NCBI GenBank assembly: GCA_018340375.1
Contig: JAFFJZ010000001.1
Span: 58,458,001 to 58,522,000, forward strand
Direction: 5' to 3'
DNA length: 64,000 nucleotides
Source of the DNA: Gonatopus flavifemur
Taxonomy: Eukaryota > Arthropoda > Insecta > Hymenoptera > Dryinidae
Made by a program: the position numbers and the translations under genes. The notes beneath the pieces were generated by a model. It was not told the origin of the DNA and did not search any database. It saw nothing but the letters and a program-made list of their open reading frames with translations. Positions within the stretch are counted from its first letter, which is position 1; the number at the start of each line of letters is the position of its first letter. This document shows positions 42,670-56,056 of the stretch, in pieces.

Positions 42670-45390
42670 GGAATATAAATGCACCTATATATTCGGATGA
42701 GCGGAAATTTCATTTTACGTGTGATGTGTACGATCAGTTTTACAACTTCGGCGAACCTGCTGAAATGCGGAGGAATATGATGAGATGCAAGAAGAATTAA
42801 AAATTCCTGAAACCTAGATAAATGTAAATTCAAACCATCGAAAAGAATTGTAATTCTATCCGTTTTCAGCAGGGTATTTATTTGGGACAAAACTGTCTCA
42901 ACATTTGATCTAATGTGAAAACTCAACGTGAGTTGCGAGAGGACTGGAATAGATTTGTTTATGGAGATATATCGAAACTCGAAGATGATGTAAATCAAGA
43001 AGTGAATGGACGTTTTCGTGTGCTTCCTTGAGATAAAGCGTGTAATCAGCATAAATTGGTACAGTTCAGTTTTTCTTAACGTATGATACGTGAAGTTTTT
43101 TTTTAATGCCACAGGTGTGGCTTGTTTTTGAAGAGACAAATAAAGGGAAGAGGTATGAATTATAGCACAAGTTCATTACTTGTTGCTTCAATCACGTTTG
43201 CTAAAACCTGATGCTATACTGTAGCCAGGCAGCATAAATCTGTTCCGATTTCCAGGAACCTCGGAAGACTTCTCGAAATCAAAAATCATGAATATTGTCA
43301 AATGCAGTGATGTGGATTGTAATTCTTTTCTTTTCCGGCTATGAATCATGTGCTGGAAAAAAGCAAATTCACTGGTACAGCTGAAATTCGATGGTGCCAG
43401 CTGACTCGTGTAATTGACACGGTCAGTGCATTCATGCAGCTTATAAGTTCAAAATAACGGATACAACAATAAGGTTTCACACCTTAAAACTGTTTTAAAG
43501 ACAATTTTCTGGAGACAGAAGTCTCTGAACCCATAAAACATTTTCTGCTGTATACTAAGAAAAACGTATTAGGAATGTGTAGTACGGCAATCCATAGCTC
43601 ATTTTGGTGAAAATAACTTTACATCTGACTATAAGTTTTCAAAAAATTATCAAAAGTTAAAAGAGAAATATTGATAAACGCTCATGTGTGCTAAAACTGC
43701 TATTATGGGGATCTCTGCTACGAATTCCTCCGAATGTATGGGAAGAGTTGTGAAAATGTTTTCTCACATTTCCTTTCAGCGGTTGGAAAGTTGTTTTTTC
43801 TTCTTCATAGATGATCTGAATATAAGAGATGGTTTGGAATTATTAAAAAAAAAAAACCTTCTCCTCATTCAGCATCATTTCCTTCTAAATCGATGAATCG
43901 TGAAGAGAATCGTGGATGAAAAGCAAAGATCATCCCACCACGGAGAACAGACTAAAAAATACATTGTTGATATTTTATCATTCTCATTCTCATAAATAAG
44001 AACCGATGAATTTATATGAGGTTTAAAATTGCTTACGAAGCATAGATGAATTCAACAACTTTGCAAAGAGAAAAATCCTAATGAAAGCCTGGTGGAACCA
44101 ATTATAACCTCGCAACCGAATATTCATAACACCTCAGTGCATCAGTGCAGTATTTGAACTTGAAAGAAAATTTTCTTCTTCACTTCTGTGATCTCGAACG
44201 CTTCATCATTCCGATCCCTCCCAGCCAATCGCTTAATCACACTGTACGCACATAGCAATCAATTACGACAAGTCAGCATTAATCTTTGCAAATTAGTGAG
44301 GTATACTTTGTCTAAAGTTGGAGTATTGGATGTACAATATTGAGATACACGGTAAACTCTTGACGCCAAGTAGATTTTTTTACATTCTTCGGAGTCGTTT
44401 TTATTCGGTATAAGAATCCCCTCATTCCTGATTTTATATGCGAAAGTGTGAATGATATAAATTCAATCCATTGTACGGTTTCTGATTTTGTTCAGGTAGT
44501 TGAAAACCGAAACCGAATAGTTGGAAGATTGTTGGTTCCTGTAGTCGTCGTCGTTCGTCACACAAACTTCATCGTGAATCCCCGCAGAATCTCTTAACTG
44601 ATGCAAACTAGCCCATAAAGTGATTCGCGATATTATCCTACGGATGAGAGAGCTTGTATACCTCGAGGTATTAACTTTCTTCAGTTGCAAAACTCGTCTG
44701 GAGTTTGACTCTTACCTATCGTAAAATTCAGATTTACGCCGAGATAAGATATTTTCAGATGGTCACGGATGCCAGGGGATAGATAGATGTCTTCTACGTT
44801 GGTTTCACTACCGTACATTTTATATACTTTGTTCCGAATTCAACGAATGATTGTGTTGATTAAGTTTTACGTTTGTTCATAATACAATTGAATGGAATTT
44901 ATATTAACAAGCAAATGAAAATCGAAATTTCAAACCCAATTGTACGATATTCATTTCCATCTCAGTGATTTATTGATTCTGATTAGAGGACTCAAATATA
45001 GAGAATTCATTGCCGTGAAAACCCCAATAAAAATATTTCTCTTCAAAATTCTTCAAAACTCTTCAGATTTTTCTACATATTAACTGTCAGATTTCGGACG
45101 CTTTGAGAAATTTGCAGAATTTTTAACCATAAATATTACTCTACAAATTTCTGCATTACTCTGCAAAATTGTACATAATTCTTCCAATCTTCGTAATATT
45201 TTATGAATTTCTCCACAAAATTCGTACAAAACTCGCCAAATCTCCATATTACATTGAATACTTCTCTGAATATTTCTGCATTACTCTACAAAACTCTGTT
45301 TTATCTATTCACTTTTGCTTGAGAAAAAAAATTTTTGTTCAGAGTTTATCTCTACAAATCTCCTTCCAGTTCGACTTGAATGACATTACG
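42670..45390. other. gene-free stretch
   Basis: AT-rich sequence; no coding exon, inverted-repeat element or RNA gene recognised. The frame at 42657-43139 on the minus strand has no motif. Confidence 0.5.
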
Positions 45391-45394
45391 GAAG

Positions 45395-45955
45395 AGACAC
45401 CACATTGGAAGTCCATATTTAGGAACTTTCCTCAGTGAGGATTGAACCCGGGTCCTGCGAGTGAGAAGCAAAGCCTCTATCACATCAGTGGATCTCCGAG
45501 ATGACTACAGTAATCTTAAAGTACCACTTATGGGAATCATCGCAATGGAAAATTTAAAAAAATTCGTTTTCGTGAGGTATAGACCAATCAATTCAGAATC
45601 TTCTGAAACAAAAAATGAATAGGTCGTGGGAGAGGGGATTTTTTTGACCTCAACTTGTAAATTTTTCCAAGTGCTGAGTCAAATCGATAGAAAATTTTGA
45701 AAGTTCGTCCCTGTAAGTTACAGACCAATCGATTCAGAATCTTATGAAACGAAAAATGAGTATATCGTGGGAGAAAGGTTTTTTTCGACCTCAACTTGTA
45801 AATTTTTCCAAGTGCTGGGTCAAATCGATAGAAAATTTTAAAAAATTCGTTCCCGTCGGATATAGACTAATCGATTCAGAATCCTCCGAAAGGAAAAATG
45901 AGTGGGTCGTGGGAGAGAGGTTTTTTCGAGGCCTACTAGTGAATTTTACTTAAGT
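45395..45955 (-). mobile_element. composite repeat: 142-bp units plus tRNA-like SINE, copy 2
   Basis: Minus-strand copy of the block at 32390-32975. Units begin at 45581, 45722 and 45864 ('gac.aatc.attcagaatc'), spacing 141 and 142 bp. The tRNA-like module (about 45420-45510 on the minus strand) carries 'GTCATCTCGGAGAT' and the B box GGGTTCAATCCTC. As in copy 1, the tandem units are upstream of the module in its own orientation. Confidence 0.65.
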
Positions 45956-46431
45956 TATTTTGAGTCGATTGAAAAATTTGAAAAAATTCACTTTATCTCC
46001 GCAAATGCGATTTGAGAAAAATGTATGAATTTGTATAGAAAACTCAACTCTCCGCCACAAGTCGTAATATTCTTGGAATAGACAAATAAAGAGAAAATTC
46101 ACATTTTTCTCTGCAAATGTAGTTTGCAGAGAAATGTATGAATTCGGGGAGAAAATTCCTTTCCTCATCAAATGTTTCCACCATTTATCAAGCAGAAAAA
46201 TGTTAAGAAAATTCAACATTTCTCAAAAAAACAACTTTGACCAATAAGTTGGTAATGTACAGAGAAACCTTTACTGGAAATAGAAATTTTCAGAAATATG
46301 CAGAATTTCACAGAGTTTTGGAAGATGAATCTGTTGAAAAAATTCTTTCTTTCTCTAAGAATTGCGATAATGAAGTTTTGAAGAGAAATATTTTTATTGG
46401 GGAATCATCTTCGAGTTCAAATATGAATGAA

Positions 46432-46700
46432 CACTGTTAGAAAAATCTGTCTTAAACTTGACAGTACTATTATGAAGTTGTTTACATAAACATTTTATTA
46501 AATTTTATACTAAATTTTGTATGAAATTTTATATTTTCATATTAAATTTCATGTTTTCATATGAAATTTAATAATCGTTCTTAAATTTAATATGGAAATA
46601 TGAAATTTCATAAAAAATTCCGTATGAAATTCAATCAAAGGTTTATGTAAAAAACTTCATAATATTATTGTTAAGTTTAAGACAGATTTTCATAACAGTG
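46432..46700. repeat. MITE, CACTGTTA termini
   Basis: CACTGTTAGAAAAATCTGTCTTAAACTT at the left is mirrored by AAGTTTAAGACAGATTTTCATAACAGTG at the right; arms continue through 'ttatgaagtt' / 'aacttcataa'. The middle is rich in 'atgaaattt' motifs in both directions. TA follows the right end only. Confidence 0.75.
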
Positions 46701-46711
46701 TATTTTCTTAA

Positions 46712-48210
46712 GGGGTGATACTACCCAGGCACTATGAAAAATGACCGGTTGTTCATGAATTTTTTTTCTCAGAAACTATTCAATGGATCAAAATGAAACT
46801 TTGTGGCTTTATTACACATATTTCGAGGTTTACAAAAGTATTTTTTATTTGGAAATTGATTTCAAAATGGCGCCTTGGCAGCAGGTCAATGGCAGCTATC
46901 ACTTTTTTGAGGAGCGAATTGGCGTGCAGCATAACTCTCTCCAAATAGCACCTAGAGCAAAAAATTCAAAAAGGTCGTTGATCTACATTAGTTTTCCTAG
47001 GGAAGTACCCACGATTATGACTGTTTATTGAAAATTCGCGAATTGACGCAAGTTTGAACTTTTTTTTTCATTTTTTGACAAAAAAATTGACATCAAACTG
47101 TCAATAACTTTGTTATTTTTTCATCCATCGTAAAAATCGTCGGTACTTCCTTGGAGAATCCATCTGAGAAGCTACAGTTGAAATTCCAAATGAATCGGAC
47201 GGAAATTGTGCGAGTTACGTTGCACGCCATTTTTAAGAATGTAGTTTTGAGAAAAACACGTTTAAAGTTTGACAAAGCGATTACTAAAATCCAAACTATC
47301 GGTTTGGCAATGTGTTTACCTTCAGTCAGCTATCTCAGCACCATAAAACTAGCCTTCCGAGCATTTATTTTGCTCTTCTGCTTTTTTTCTCAAAAATATA
47401 AGCTCCTTCCGAGGCTGAAATGTTTGAGGCTTTCATTCGACGTTCATCAGTTTCCATGACAAAATATGCTCAAAACATCCAAAAGTCCTTGAAAACCGTT
47501 GTTGTACAGTATGACAGCAACGTTAGCAGCAATGCCAACTACTGATTAACCACTAGAAATTGTTTTTGGCGCAATACTTCAAACGACGGCTTGAGGCTTT
47601 CATTAGCATTTTGAGTAAAACCTCCAAGGCATCGGGAAAGTAAATCATCTTCAGTCAAATCCTCGTATATTTTTTGAACAACATTGAACACTTGCATTGA
47701 CATAGCCGGTTTATGCTCATCAAATTCGAGAGTATGCGAAGCTTTTGTTCTTTGCCAAGAACACCAAGAATTTTCTCCTACTGGACACTTTTCATCTGTG
47801 GATATTTCATGGTACAGTGTGGCATAGATTTCTTCCCGCATGTTTTCCACTGAATCTGTATTTCGACGTATAGCAAGGCCATGGTAGATACTTCATTCAT
47901 CGATCAACTGTCCTATCAACTTGCCACGACCTCCAAGTTTTTCTACTTCTTTTTTCAAATTACGCAGTCTCGTTCCGATCCTTTTTTGGACGTGTACAAT
48001 ACATTCTTTCTTAGTAACAGCAAAATCACCACTCAAAAGGTAAAATCGAGATTTTTCAACGGTGAAGCACCCCCGAAAACACCTTGTTAAAAGTACTTTA
48101 TTGAATTTTCTTGGCCAAGATAGTGTTTGCATATCGATCTTGGATAGTTGAAGCATCATTTGAGTCAAAGAAAAAAATGGAAAAAAAAATCTGCTGGGTA
48201 GTATAACCCC
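46712..48210 (-). mobile_element. relic DNA transposon (Mutator/Kolobok-like transposase remnant)
   Basis: A 1.5-kb element with ends GGGGTGATACTACCCAG and CTGGGTAGTATAACCCC. Left flank is TTAA and right flank TCAA, consistent with a decayed TTAA duplication. Two minus-strand frames, 48168-47893 then 47850-47539, read as consecutive pieces of one transposase: KKECIVHVQKRIGTRLRNLK and GRGKL, then CPVGENSWCSWQ and LLSRCLGGFTQNANES. These motifs occur, as I recall them, in a widespread animal transposase family filed as Mutator-like or Kolobok. The N-terminal part and the end after NES are missing or degenerate, so this copy is dead. Confidence 0.6.
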
Positions 48211-48998
48211 TCAAGAATAGGAATATTCTTGAAAAATTCTCATAACTTTAAAGAAAATAGAAAAAAAAAGAAACATTTTTTGAGAACATTTTTTGTTCGG
48301 ATAAGCAAAAGAATGAATGTGCGAAAATTGTTTTGTGGGATTGATCTAATTTTCTGTACCACTTTTCAGGTCATACAGCATTGAAGATTTTTCTAGACCA
48401 GTTGAATTATATTTATTCGATATAAATTCATGACAGAAACATATTTTGACAATTAATTATTCGACACTTTAAGTTACGTAATATCAAACATTTGAAATTC
48501 TCTACTATATGAAAAAGTGTAGATCATTATGAAAACTTCAATATGCACTGAATGAACGGAATATCTATCATAGCTACTTGAACAGTTGATTTTGAACCAT
48601 CTTTTACAACTACTCGCCTCACGTAGTAAGTAGTTCCAGCAGTAATTGCACTTCTCTAGCGAGGACACGTACTCTTGTTAGATAATTCAAAATCCACCGT
48701 TTAAGTAGCTCCAACAGTTATTCCGTTTTTGTTTTCTATATTTAGTGATTATCTTTCCAAAACTTATATATTTATCAATTTCAGAAAACAAACAGACTTG
48801 ATAATCAGATTTTGGATCAAAAATTCAATAAAAAACATAAAATCTCAAGGCGGTGAATTTTCACACCCTCACGGTAAATAATCTTAAAAAATTTCACTAA
48901 TATACCGCAATGTAAATAACTAAACTTCGAATCATTTCTAATGATGCATATAATATTTTAAACTCATATTAAAATACTTCTTCATCCAACAGCACATC

Positions 48999-51900
48999 TC
49001 ATTCAAGTCTCTCCAAATATGGTTTTTGAGTTTCATAAATTGCATTACAAGACAAAGTAGTCAATCGTTGTTCTTCAGGCGTATACAAATGACGAATATA
49101 AGATTGTACACCGTTTCTGCCAATTATACAAGGCAAAGACATGAAAACATCCTTCTCGAGACCGTGTCGACATCCCTGATGATGCGAATTTGAAGATCTC
49201 AATTGATGAAATCGTGAAAAAAGTGAGTGCTTGAAAAATACTGACCTTCACAAAAGTAGAAACCGTAGCACAAACATAGGTGTCTCGTATAATAGCATCG
49301 ACAATTTCGGCAACACTTATTCCAACTCCCCAGCTACAATAACCTTTCCGAGCAATCAGATCTCTATCCGTGTTGATAACTTTACCGTGCAACTCATTCC
49401 ACGATTCAGGGTCTGATTTTGTTCCAATGTCCTTATTGATGTCCTTCAATTTCATTCCCATCACGGAAACCGTCGACCACACGGGAACTGTTTTTAGAAA
49501 ATACAATAAAATATCCGGATTCAGTACTTCCCGTATTTAGATATGAACGATTTTTCAGAATCATTTAAGGCTTTTCACTAAAAAAAAATGTAGAGTAACT
49601 TCGATCTCGTGTCCCGTGAATTTGAAGTTGCTGCATGTTTTTCTCAACCATAAATAATGAGCCGATTGGCCGTCGATTCGACTTTACATGGAATTCATTT
49701 CAGATGTGATACATGTAAAAATTTTTCGATTACCTGAATTCGGACCGCTCCCGCCAATGATTAAAGCTTGAATAGAACTAGGTGCAATATCAAGCTTATT
49801 AGCGATGAAGCATTGAAATCTACTGGTGTCCAAGAACGTTCCCAAGCCTATGACCCGATTAGGTGGGAAACCCGATAATTTCATAGCCGCGTAAGACAAT
49901 ATGTCCACTGGGAAATTACTATATATTAATTAGTGTGTATTTTTATGATCAAAATGATTACCTACCTGGATTACTAACCACGACGAGAATACTGTTTGGT
50001 GCATACTTGCAGACGTTAGGAATCATCATCCTAAAAATATTGATATTCTGATCCAAGAGTTCTGCAGGCTCTTGCTTGTATTCCGTTTTATCACCAACAG
50101 TTACCACACACACCATTGCATCCCTCGCCAAAGAATAATCTGTTGTGAACAAATATCTTAGTGAGTCTTGGGAACAAGTTTCGGACGTGAGTTAAAAAGG
50201 TTTATTCATGTCCGGAGTTCAGAACGAATGCACATGAACAACTCCAGAATGTGCAGAAATTTAACATTCAGAATTCTTCACTGAGAAGAAATTAACTGGG
50301 TCATAGAAAGTATATTTGTATAGTATATCTGAGAAAACAAGATAAAACCGCGTAAATCCAGTCAAGGCGAATACATAAAGCGCGTATTCCAATTGAAACA
50401 ATTAGATTTCTCTTCTCAGTGTTTGTTAGTTCATTGAGGACATCTCGTAGATCCTAGAGTTACTAGATCTCTCTACCTAAAATCCTTGAAGATGACTGGA
50501 TAAAATGTGATAAAACAACCAGCCAGACCTTCTATTTGTATGAAACAAGGTCTGGCTGGGTGAAGAGATCTAGTAACTCTAGGGTCTACGGATTGCTCTT
50601 AAGAAAGTAATGAATTCTATGAATTTCCTAATTATCTTTTCATCCATCAAATTAAATAAATATTGAACATCCATGCTTTTGAATTATCTTGGAATTGACT
50701 AGATAGAAGGATGATTGATGAAAAATTTCACCTTTAGTTCCAACGATTTTGGGGTTGCCTAGAAAACTGCCTGCTCCACTAAGATCTTCAGCTTCTCCTT
50801 TTGCAAGATCTTCATTCATATCTATGAAGACAACTTCGGATGCTAATCTCTGTTCAAAACACCACAAAAGGGATTGAAGTCTTTTTATAATGTTGTACGA
50901 AAAGAAATGGACATTCAACGCTTTGATATTTGAAATGTTTATTGAACTGAGCCTGCGAATTGTGCAATAATGAATATTATAAATGCTGAATTTCAGCCTT
51001 GGATCCGGCCCCATTGAAAATGTTACACCGTGTTTGTTTGGTGTAAGTTTGGTATCAGGGTGAATCAAGTGAAAAATTACTGGTATTTTGGTGGTGTGTT
51101 CGTGAATTGTTTACACCAATATCTTTGGATTTCTGCTTAGTAAAAAATGAATGTGGATTCGATAAAAACTGGGATTGATTGTACTGCAATTGAAAATATC
51201 CAGAGCACTGTTGAAAGAAATTTGTGGATTCCACACAGAAAATTTGGAAGCAATTAACACACACCTTTGTGTATTCAATTCACCACAGATTTTATGAGAC
51301 TCAAACCAATTTTTGTATAGAAATCATTTCAAGATAATATTGTGTTTGAATTTCAATAAAAGTGTGGGAAATTCAATCAAAAAGATGTGTGTCGATTGCT
51401 TCCAAACTTTTGTATTAAAATTAATGCAAATATTCTTTACGGTGGAGATCATCTGGTGTAAAATAAGTGAAATTGGCTTTTGGTGTAGTTCTGGTGTCAA
51501 TTATGGTGTAAACAATTCACAAAGACATAAAAAAACCACGAGTCATGATTGGCGTATTTGATCCTATCAAGGGGTGAAATACAAAGTTTAGTGAAATACA
51601 AAGCATTCACAAATTGATGAGCTATAAACAATGACTATAAAGCTAATAAGTGATCTAACTCCAATTGAATCCATTTGGATCTTGCGGTGATATTGTGTTA
51701 TGGAATCATCTGGCAACTGTCAATTTGATATATTAATCGGTTTGAAGTGCAGTTGTTAACAATCTTTTGTCCATCAACATATTATATACTTGTGTATATA
51801 TGTTCAGATAATTATGGGTTGCAATGACTCTGCAAGATTTGTGGTTATTATTTTTTTCCCAACTGATCTTGAACGATATATTTTCTTCGTAATGAACTAG

Positions 51901-54900
51901 CACCAAATGCCCTGCTTACGAGCTTGTGATTTGGACCATATGCGCACGTTTCTTTGACACATGGTGTTTTCAGACGTCAAAACGAATCGACCAAAGTCGC
52001 AAGACCGTATCCTAATGGCCGCTTAATTCACCTAATCGTTCCTTCCTGTTTCAAAACTATTACTCCAGGGAGTCCTTTAATCGCTGTACTTTATCAAACA
52101 TGACTTTGTTGAAAGGTTTTGTATTATCATTGTTCAATTTCTTTTAGCTACTATTGTTTCAAAATTTTACATTCCAACCACTTACCAATTCTTTAATTTA
52201 ATCAAAAATGTTGACATACTGATTCATACATTCTCTTGCATTGATTTTCAATTCAATACTTTATCCTGTGCCATGCGAATTTCTTGCGAAGCAATTTAAA
52301 GTCCGAGATCCAACGGATGTTAAGGACAAGAGATTATATCTTGAGAACTACCCTGAATCAAAAGATCTATTGAATTTCGCCAAATCTCAATGAATTTTGA
52401 ACAATGTTTTAACCACTTCTCATGAAATTGCACTATGTTAACCAGGGCAGAGAACTGAAAATTATACTCGAATCATTGTTTTGGAAATTTTACAACAATT
52501 AGAGATATACAGCTTTTACAAGAACAGTAAAATTTTGTCAATGCATAAATCTTCTGCGAAATTATAGGATAAACGAACCTTATCAAGATTATTAAAACTT
52601 AACAGAGTTATTTCATCGGTCTACCTTGGAGAATGAAAAATGAAGAAAATCTTTTTGCGTGCGGAGTAATTATTGAGGACCCATACAATTATATAGACAG
52701 TATAACGATGAGAACAATGATTTAAAACGCTTATCCCAATAACCAATCGTTTCTGGTATCACGCTCATTATTATGGAACCTCATAGATTAATATAATTTC
52801 TCGAGCGTACACGATTGTTTATTCGAAGAAAATAACCTCTTGCGTGTTGAATGTAGTCGTAAATTTGGTCAAGCATGGACTGGCGGAAGTGTTCTGGCTC
52901 ACAGCATTGGTTCGTAAGACGATGTACGTGGTTTTCGGTGGCAGGAAGAGGATTGAACTGAGATTGGAAGAAGAGAAGGAGTCGTATAAGTACTGTTTGA
53001 GAACTTTGCCACGGTAGACATTGAGCCAAATGGTCTCCGGGTGCTCGTAAAACTTTCGTATTTCGAGATGGCTTGTTTGATGCGATTTACCAAATGTAAA
53101 AGGGAAGAAGAACAAGTGGTACAATATCCCATTATCCTTTTGTCATTCCTCGATGCTTTTCTCTCTCAGTTATTGTTTCCCTTCTGCTAGGGTGGCAAGA
53201 AATCAGAAAGAAAACTGCTCACGAAATGTTATAACAATTATCACTTTTTTTCAGCAGTGAAATGAAACGCTTCATTGGATGACACAAGAATCTGTTTTTG
53301 CATTGTCGTCCAGATGAATATGTCAAATAGAATTGATGCGAGTATTAAAAAACATTTTGTATTCATATAAATCCTCAAGTATATGTCTCTCCATAACATA
53401 TAACTCTTTGAACTCTCTTAGAACACAAACAAGGTGAGTCAGTCCAAATGATTGGCACCATCATTCAATGAATTAATTTTGGAGGATAGTTTAAACATTC
53501 GTGAACATCACGATTTTGTAACATGACAATGATGAGTCTACTCCTACTAATTCTCTGGTTAAAAATTATATAACACAGAAATAACCGCGTATTATTTAAT
53601 ACTCGAGGCTACTAAAACTTGTGTAGGTGAATACTGTCAGTAGGTTAGGTGATTGCCGCTTGATAATACCTCGTTGGCTTGTTTATTAGGCTCGACTTAC
53701 AAGTTATTCTTTGCCGCTTTACGTGGAAGTCTAATGATCATCAGATCCGCCCCCTACGTCCATCTCCATTGTTTGTACCTTTATAACGATTCATGGAAAA
53801 CGAAACCCTAGAATTAAGCGCCCACATTTATTACCTTATTTTCAAGTGAATACGGTATCATGTGAACCGAAGTACACGCGTCAACTCTATCAATTTTTCT
53901 CATTATTGATAGTAAATCATATTGAAGTTGATTGGATAATTTCATTTATCTTCATGCAAATGATTCGAAATGTTACGAAGTACGGTGTGCATGTTTCTCA
54001 AGTGTGTTCCAATAAACGTGAAACTTTCCCTCTTCCATATACGTTATAACGTTGCAAGTGGAGTCATTAAACTTCAACGTAGTTATACGAATCGATCATA
54101 TCGTGACGAGTATTTTTAAGATGAAGAAATTAATGAGGATATTTTATTATAGTTTGTGGATGTTTATGAAAATTGAATCATCCGATTTCAGGTGTCAAAT
54201 GATGAAAAATTTGTGAAGTTGCAGAATAACGATCCCGTAAAACAACGTCTACAGCGTGGAACTACAGAATTAGAGTTGCAAGTGTTCATTCGAGTAGAGA
54301 AATGTTTGGCAAGCTCTTCACAGGTTTTGGGTCAAAGAAAGCGAGAAGGGAATTTTGTGTCCTTCAGAACTGCGTATAGATTTCAGGTTCTCTCCCTAGG
54401 TGACTAACATAAATCAGTAGAAGGCGATCCTGCGGGGGCGCTTTGCCGACGTGTAAATGCTCGCGTTACGATCCGATAACGAGCGAAAGGAAGCTCGTTT
54501 CTCTCCTACTTCATCTTATTTCCTTCTACTTCTACGTTGTCTTCTTCTTCTTCTTCATCTTCTGCTTCTTCTCCTTCGTCTTCTCGTTCAGCTTCCTCTC
54601 GTAGCCCAATTCCCTCTTCTGGTCTTTCGTGAATCATTTGCATAATAGCCTTTTTGATCCAGCACACTAACGAGGCTACATTCAGAACCCGTTCTTCGTC
54701 GTAACCGTACACACGGACACACACACACACGATCGCTTATAAGAAAGAATACATATGCACGCACCGAAGGCATACCTTGTGAGGGCCTTTCTTAGTCCTT
54801 TGTCGAGCACGAGCTCTTGAGAAGATATTCACAAGGCAGTCAGGAACCTTGCGTCAATGATTCTTCGGACGAATAAGAATCACGTGGGTGAGATATCGTG

Positions 54901-55547
54901 CCTTTTGTTCAAATCAAAGCTGTGTTTTCATAGAGGTTTCAATTTATTATAGATATGATGATCCCTCGATTAGAATCACAATAATACCTTTCTATGTACA
55001 TAGGTTTTGTTGCAGATTTTCTCAAGGGCCTTTTTGACTGTCCATTAGTTTTATGTAACCAATTCAATTAGATAGATTAATGGAAGCTTGAACGATGTGG
55101 GCTTGTATGGAATTCATGAGAATTCCATTCAACGAATTGACAGATAATTAAATTAAGAAGTGATATTGTGTTTGATTAAAATTAATCCGAGACATGTCAA
55201 TTCCGTCATGATGAAAAAAATGATCTACTCAGGAATGAATCACTGTTTACCTAAATGAGAGGGACTGTTGTTCAGCAAGAACTCACATGATTAGGATGAA
55301 AATTCAACGAATATTGACCATGAACATGAAGAATTCAATCATTTATACCGAATGTGAGTGCGGAATATGATGAAAATTGTCTTACCTTGGCTAATATGGC
55401 GACACCAACAGCTACACCCGTGTATCCACTTCCAAGTATCACAATTTTCACTCTATGCGTATCCAAAACATGATCAGGCTTTTTACTTAGCAGAAACGCT
55501 GCAGTGCTCCCATTGTGTTTGGATTCTTTCTTCCTTGACCCATTCAT
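48999..55547 (-). CDS. LDH-family paralog C, predicted pseudoenzyme
   Basis: LDH-fold protein of 348 aa. Coding exons: 55386-55547, 50732-50849, 49966-50139, 49734-49907, 49246-49487 and 48999-49175. All splice sites are GT-AG, phases match the other LDH genes, and no stop interrupts the frame. The NAD-binding fold is kept ([29 protein letters not shown]), as are Asp and Arg of LDTSRFQ. Key catalytic residues are gone: His195 is Ser in IIGGSGPNS, the loop reads GDKTEYKQEPAELLDQN so Q102 and R109 are lost, and Thr246 is Cys in KGYCSW. Lactate dehydrogenase activity is therefore not expected. The N-terminus is a longer basic stretch (MNGSRKKESK). A TATATAAT lies about 50 bp upstream of the ATG (near 55597-55604). 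Its first intron is 4.5 kb. Confidence 0.85.
50445..50590. repeat. foldback element in gene C intron 2
   Basis: 'agagttactagatctct' and 'ccagccagacctt' at the left are mirrored by 'aaggtctggctgg' and 'agagatctagtaactct' at the right around a short loop, giving a strong hairpin inside the 592-bp intron 2 of gene C. Confidence 0.75.
51022..51530. repeat. inverted-repeat element in gene C intron 1
   Basis: Blocks such as 'gtgaattgtttacacca' (left) and 'ggtgtaaacaattcac' (right), and 'gcaattaacacacacctttgtgtattcaattc' against its inverse at 51365-51410, give an imperfect inverted repeat of about 500 bp. Motif 'tggtgtaa' recurs. Probably a MITE. Confidence 0.55.
51540..55380. other. remainder of gene C intron 1
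   Basis: Mostly AT-rich non-coding sequence. At 52781-53132 all three minus-strand frames are open over more than 200 bp, but no motif is recognisable. A GC-richer, pyrimidine-rich patch with CTT repeats lies at 54420-54880. Confidence 0.45.
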
Positions 55548-55596
55548 TATAGTGGATAGAAGTTACGTAAATCACATCGTTGTTGTGATATTGACG

Positions 55597-55604
55597 ATTA
55601 TATA
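55597..55604 (-). promoter_or_regulatory. TATA-like box of LDH C
   Basis: Minus strand reads TATATAAT, about 50 bp upstream of the gene C ATG. The 5' UTR would be about 20 bp; a second, unseen upstream exon cannot be excluded. Confidence 0.35.
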
Positions 55605-55921
55605 AATTTCAATTAAATTGAAAGAACATTTATAATTTAAAATCCATTCCAATACGGTTCTTATAAGAGATAACCTTATTTTGTTGACATTTTACAACTC
55701 GAATTTATCATCGAACGAACTGAATATTGATGAATATATACATTCAATACTCGATTGTTTGACATCTTCAGCTCGAGGAGCAGTAAAGGCCGACAGAGAA
55801 TTAAGTGACGTTACCATGAACGGTAGGGTCTTTTGGCCAAAAGAAAATAATTTGACAATCGCTAGTCGCTTTTGGAGATCACTAGGAAACGACTGGCCAT
55901 TTGGCAAAAAGCTTTCTCGCC

Positions 55922-56056
55922 GTGTGTTCAACATCTACGGAAACAATAGATTTCTAGTAATAATATTTGGGGTGTTCCAGAACCAACTAGGCGTCAATTG
56001 TTTCGTTTGGCTGTCACTAAATATTATTACTAGGATTCGTAGATGTAGAACACAAG
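55922..56056. repeat. hairpin with a partial copy at 57690
   Basis: GTGTTCAACATCTACG at the left pairs with CGTAGATGTAGAACAC at the right. The left arm (55921-55999) is repeated as a direct copy with mismatches at 57690-57768, showing a dispersed family. Confidence 0.6.

Noticed and set aside
52781..53132. Coding exon in gene C intron 1
   Set aside because: All three minus-strand frames are open at once, none shows a known motif; composition explains it better than a gene.
54506..54730. Acidic protein on the minus strand (EEE-rich)
   Set aside because: Produced by a CTT-type simple repeat read in reverse.
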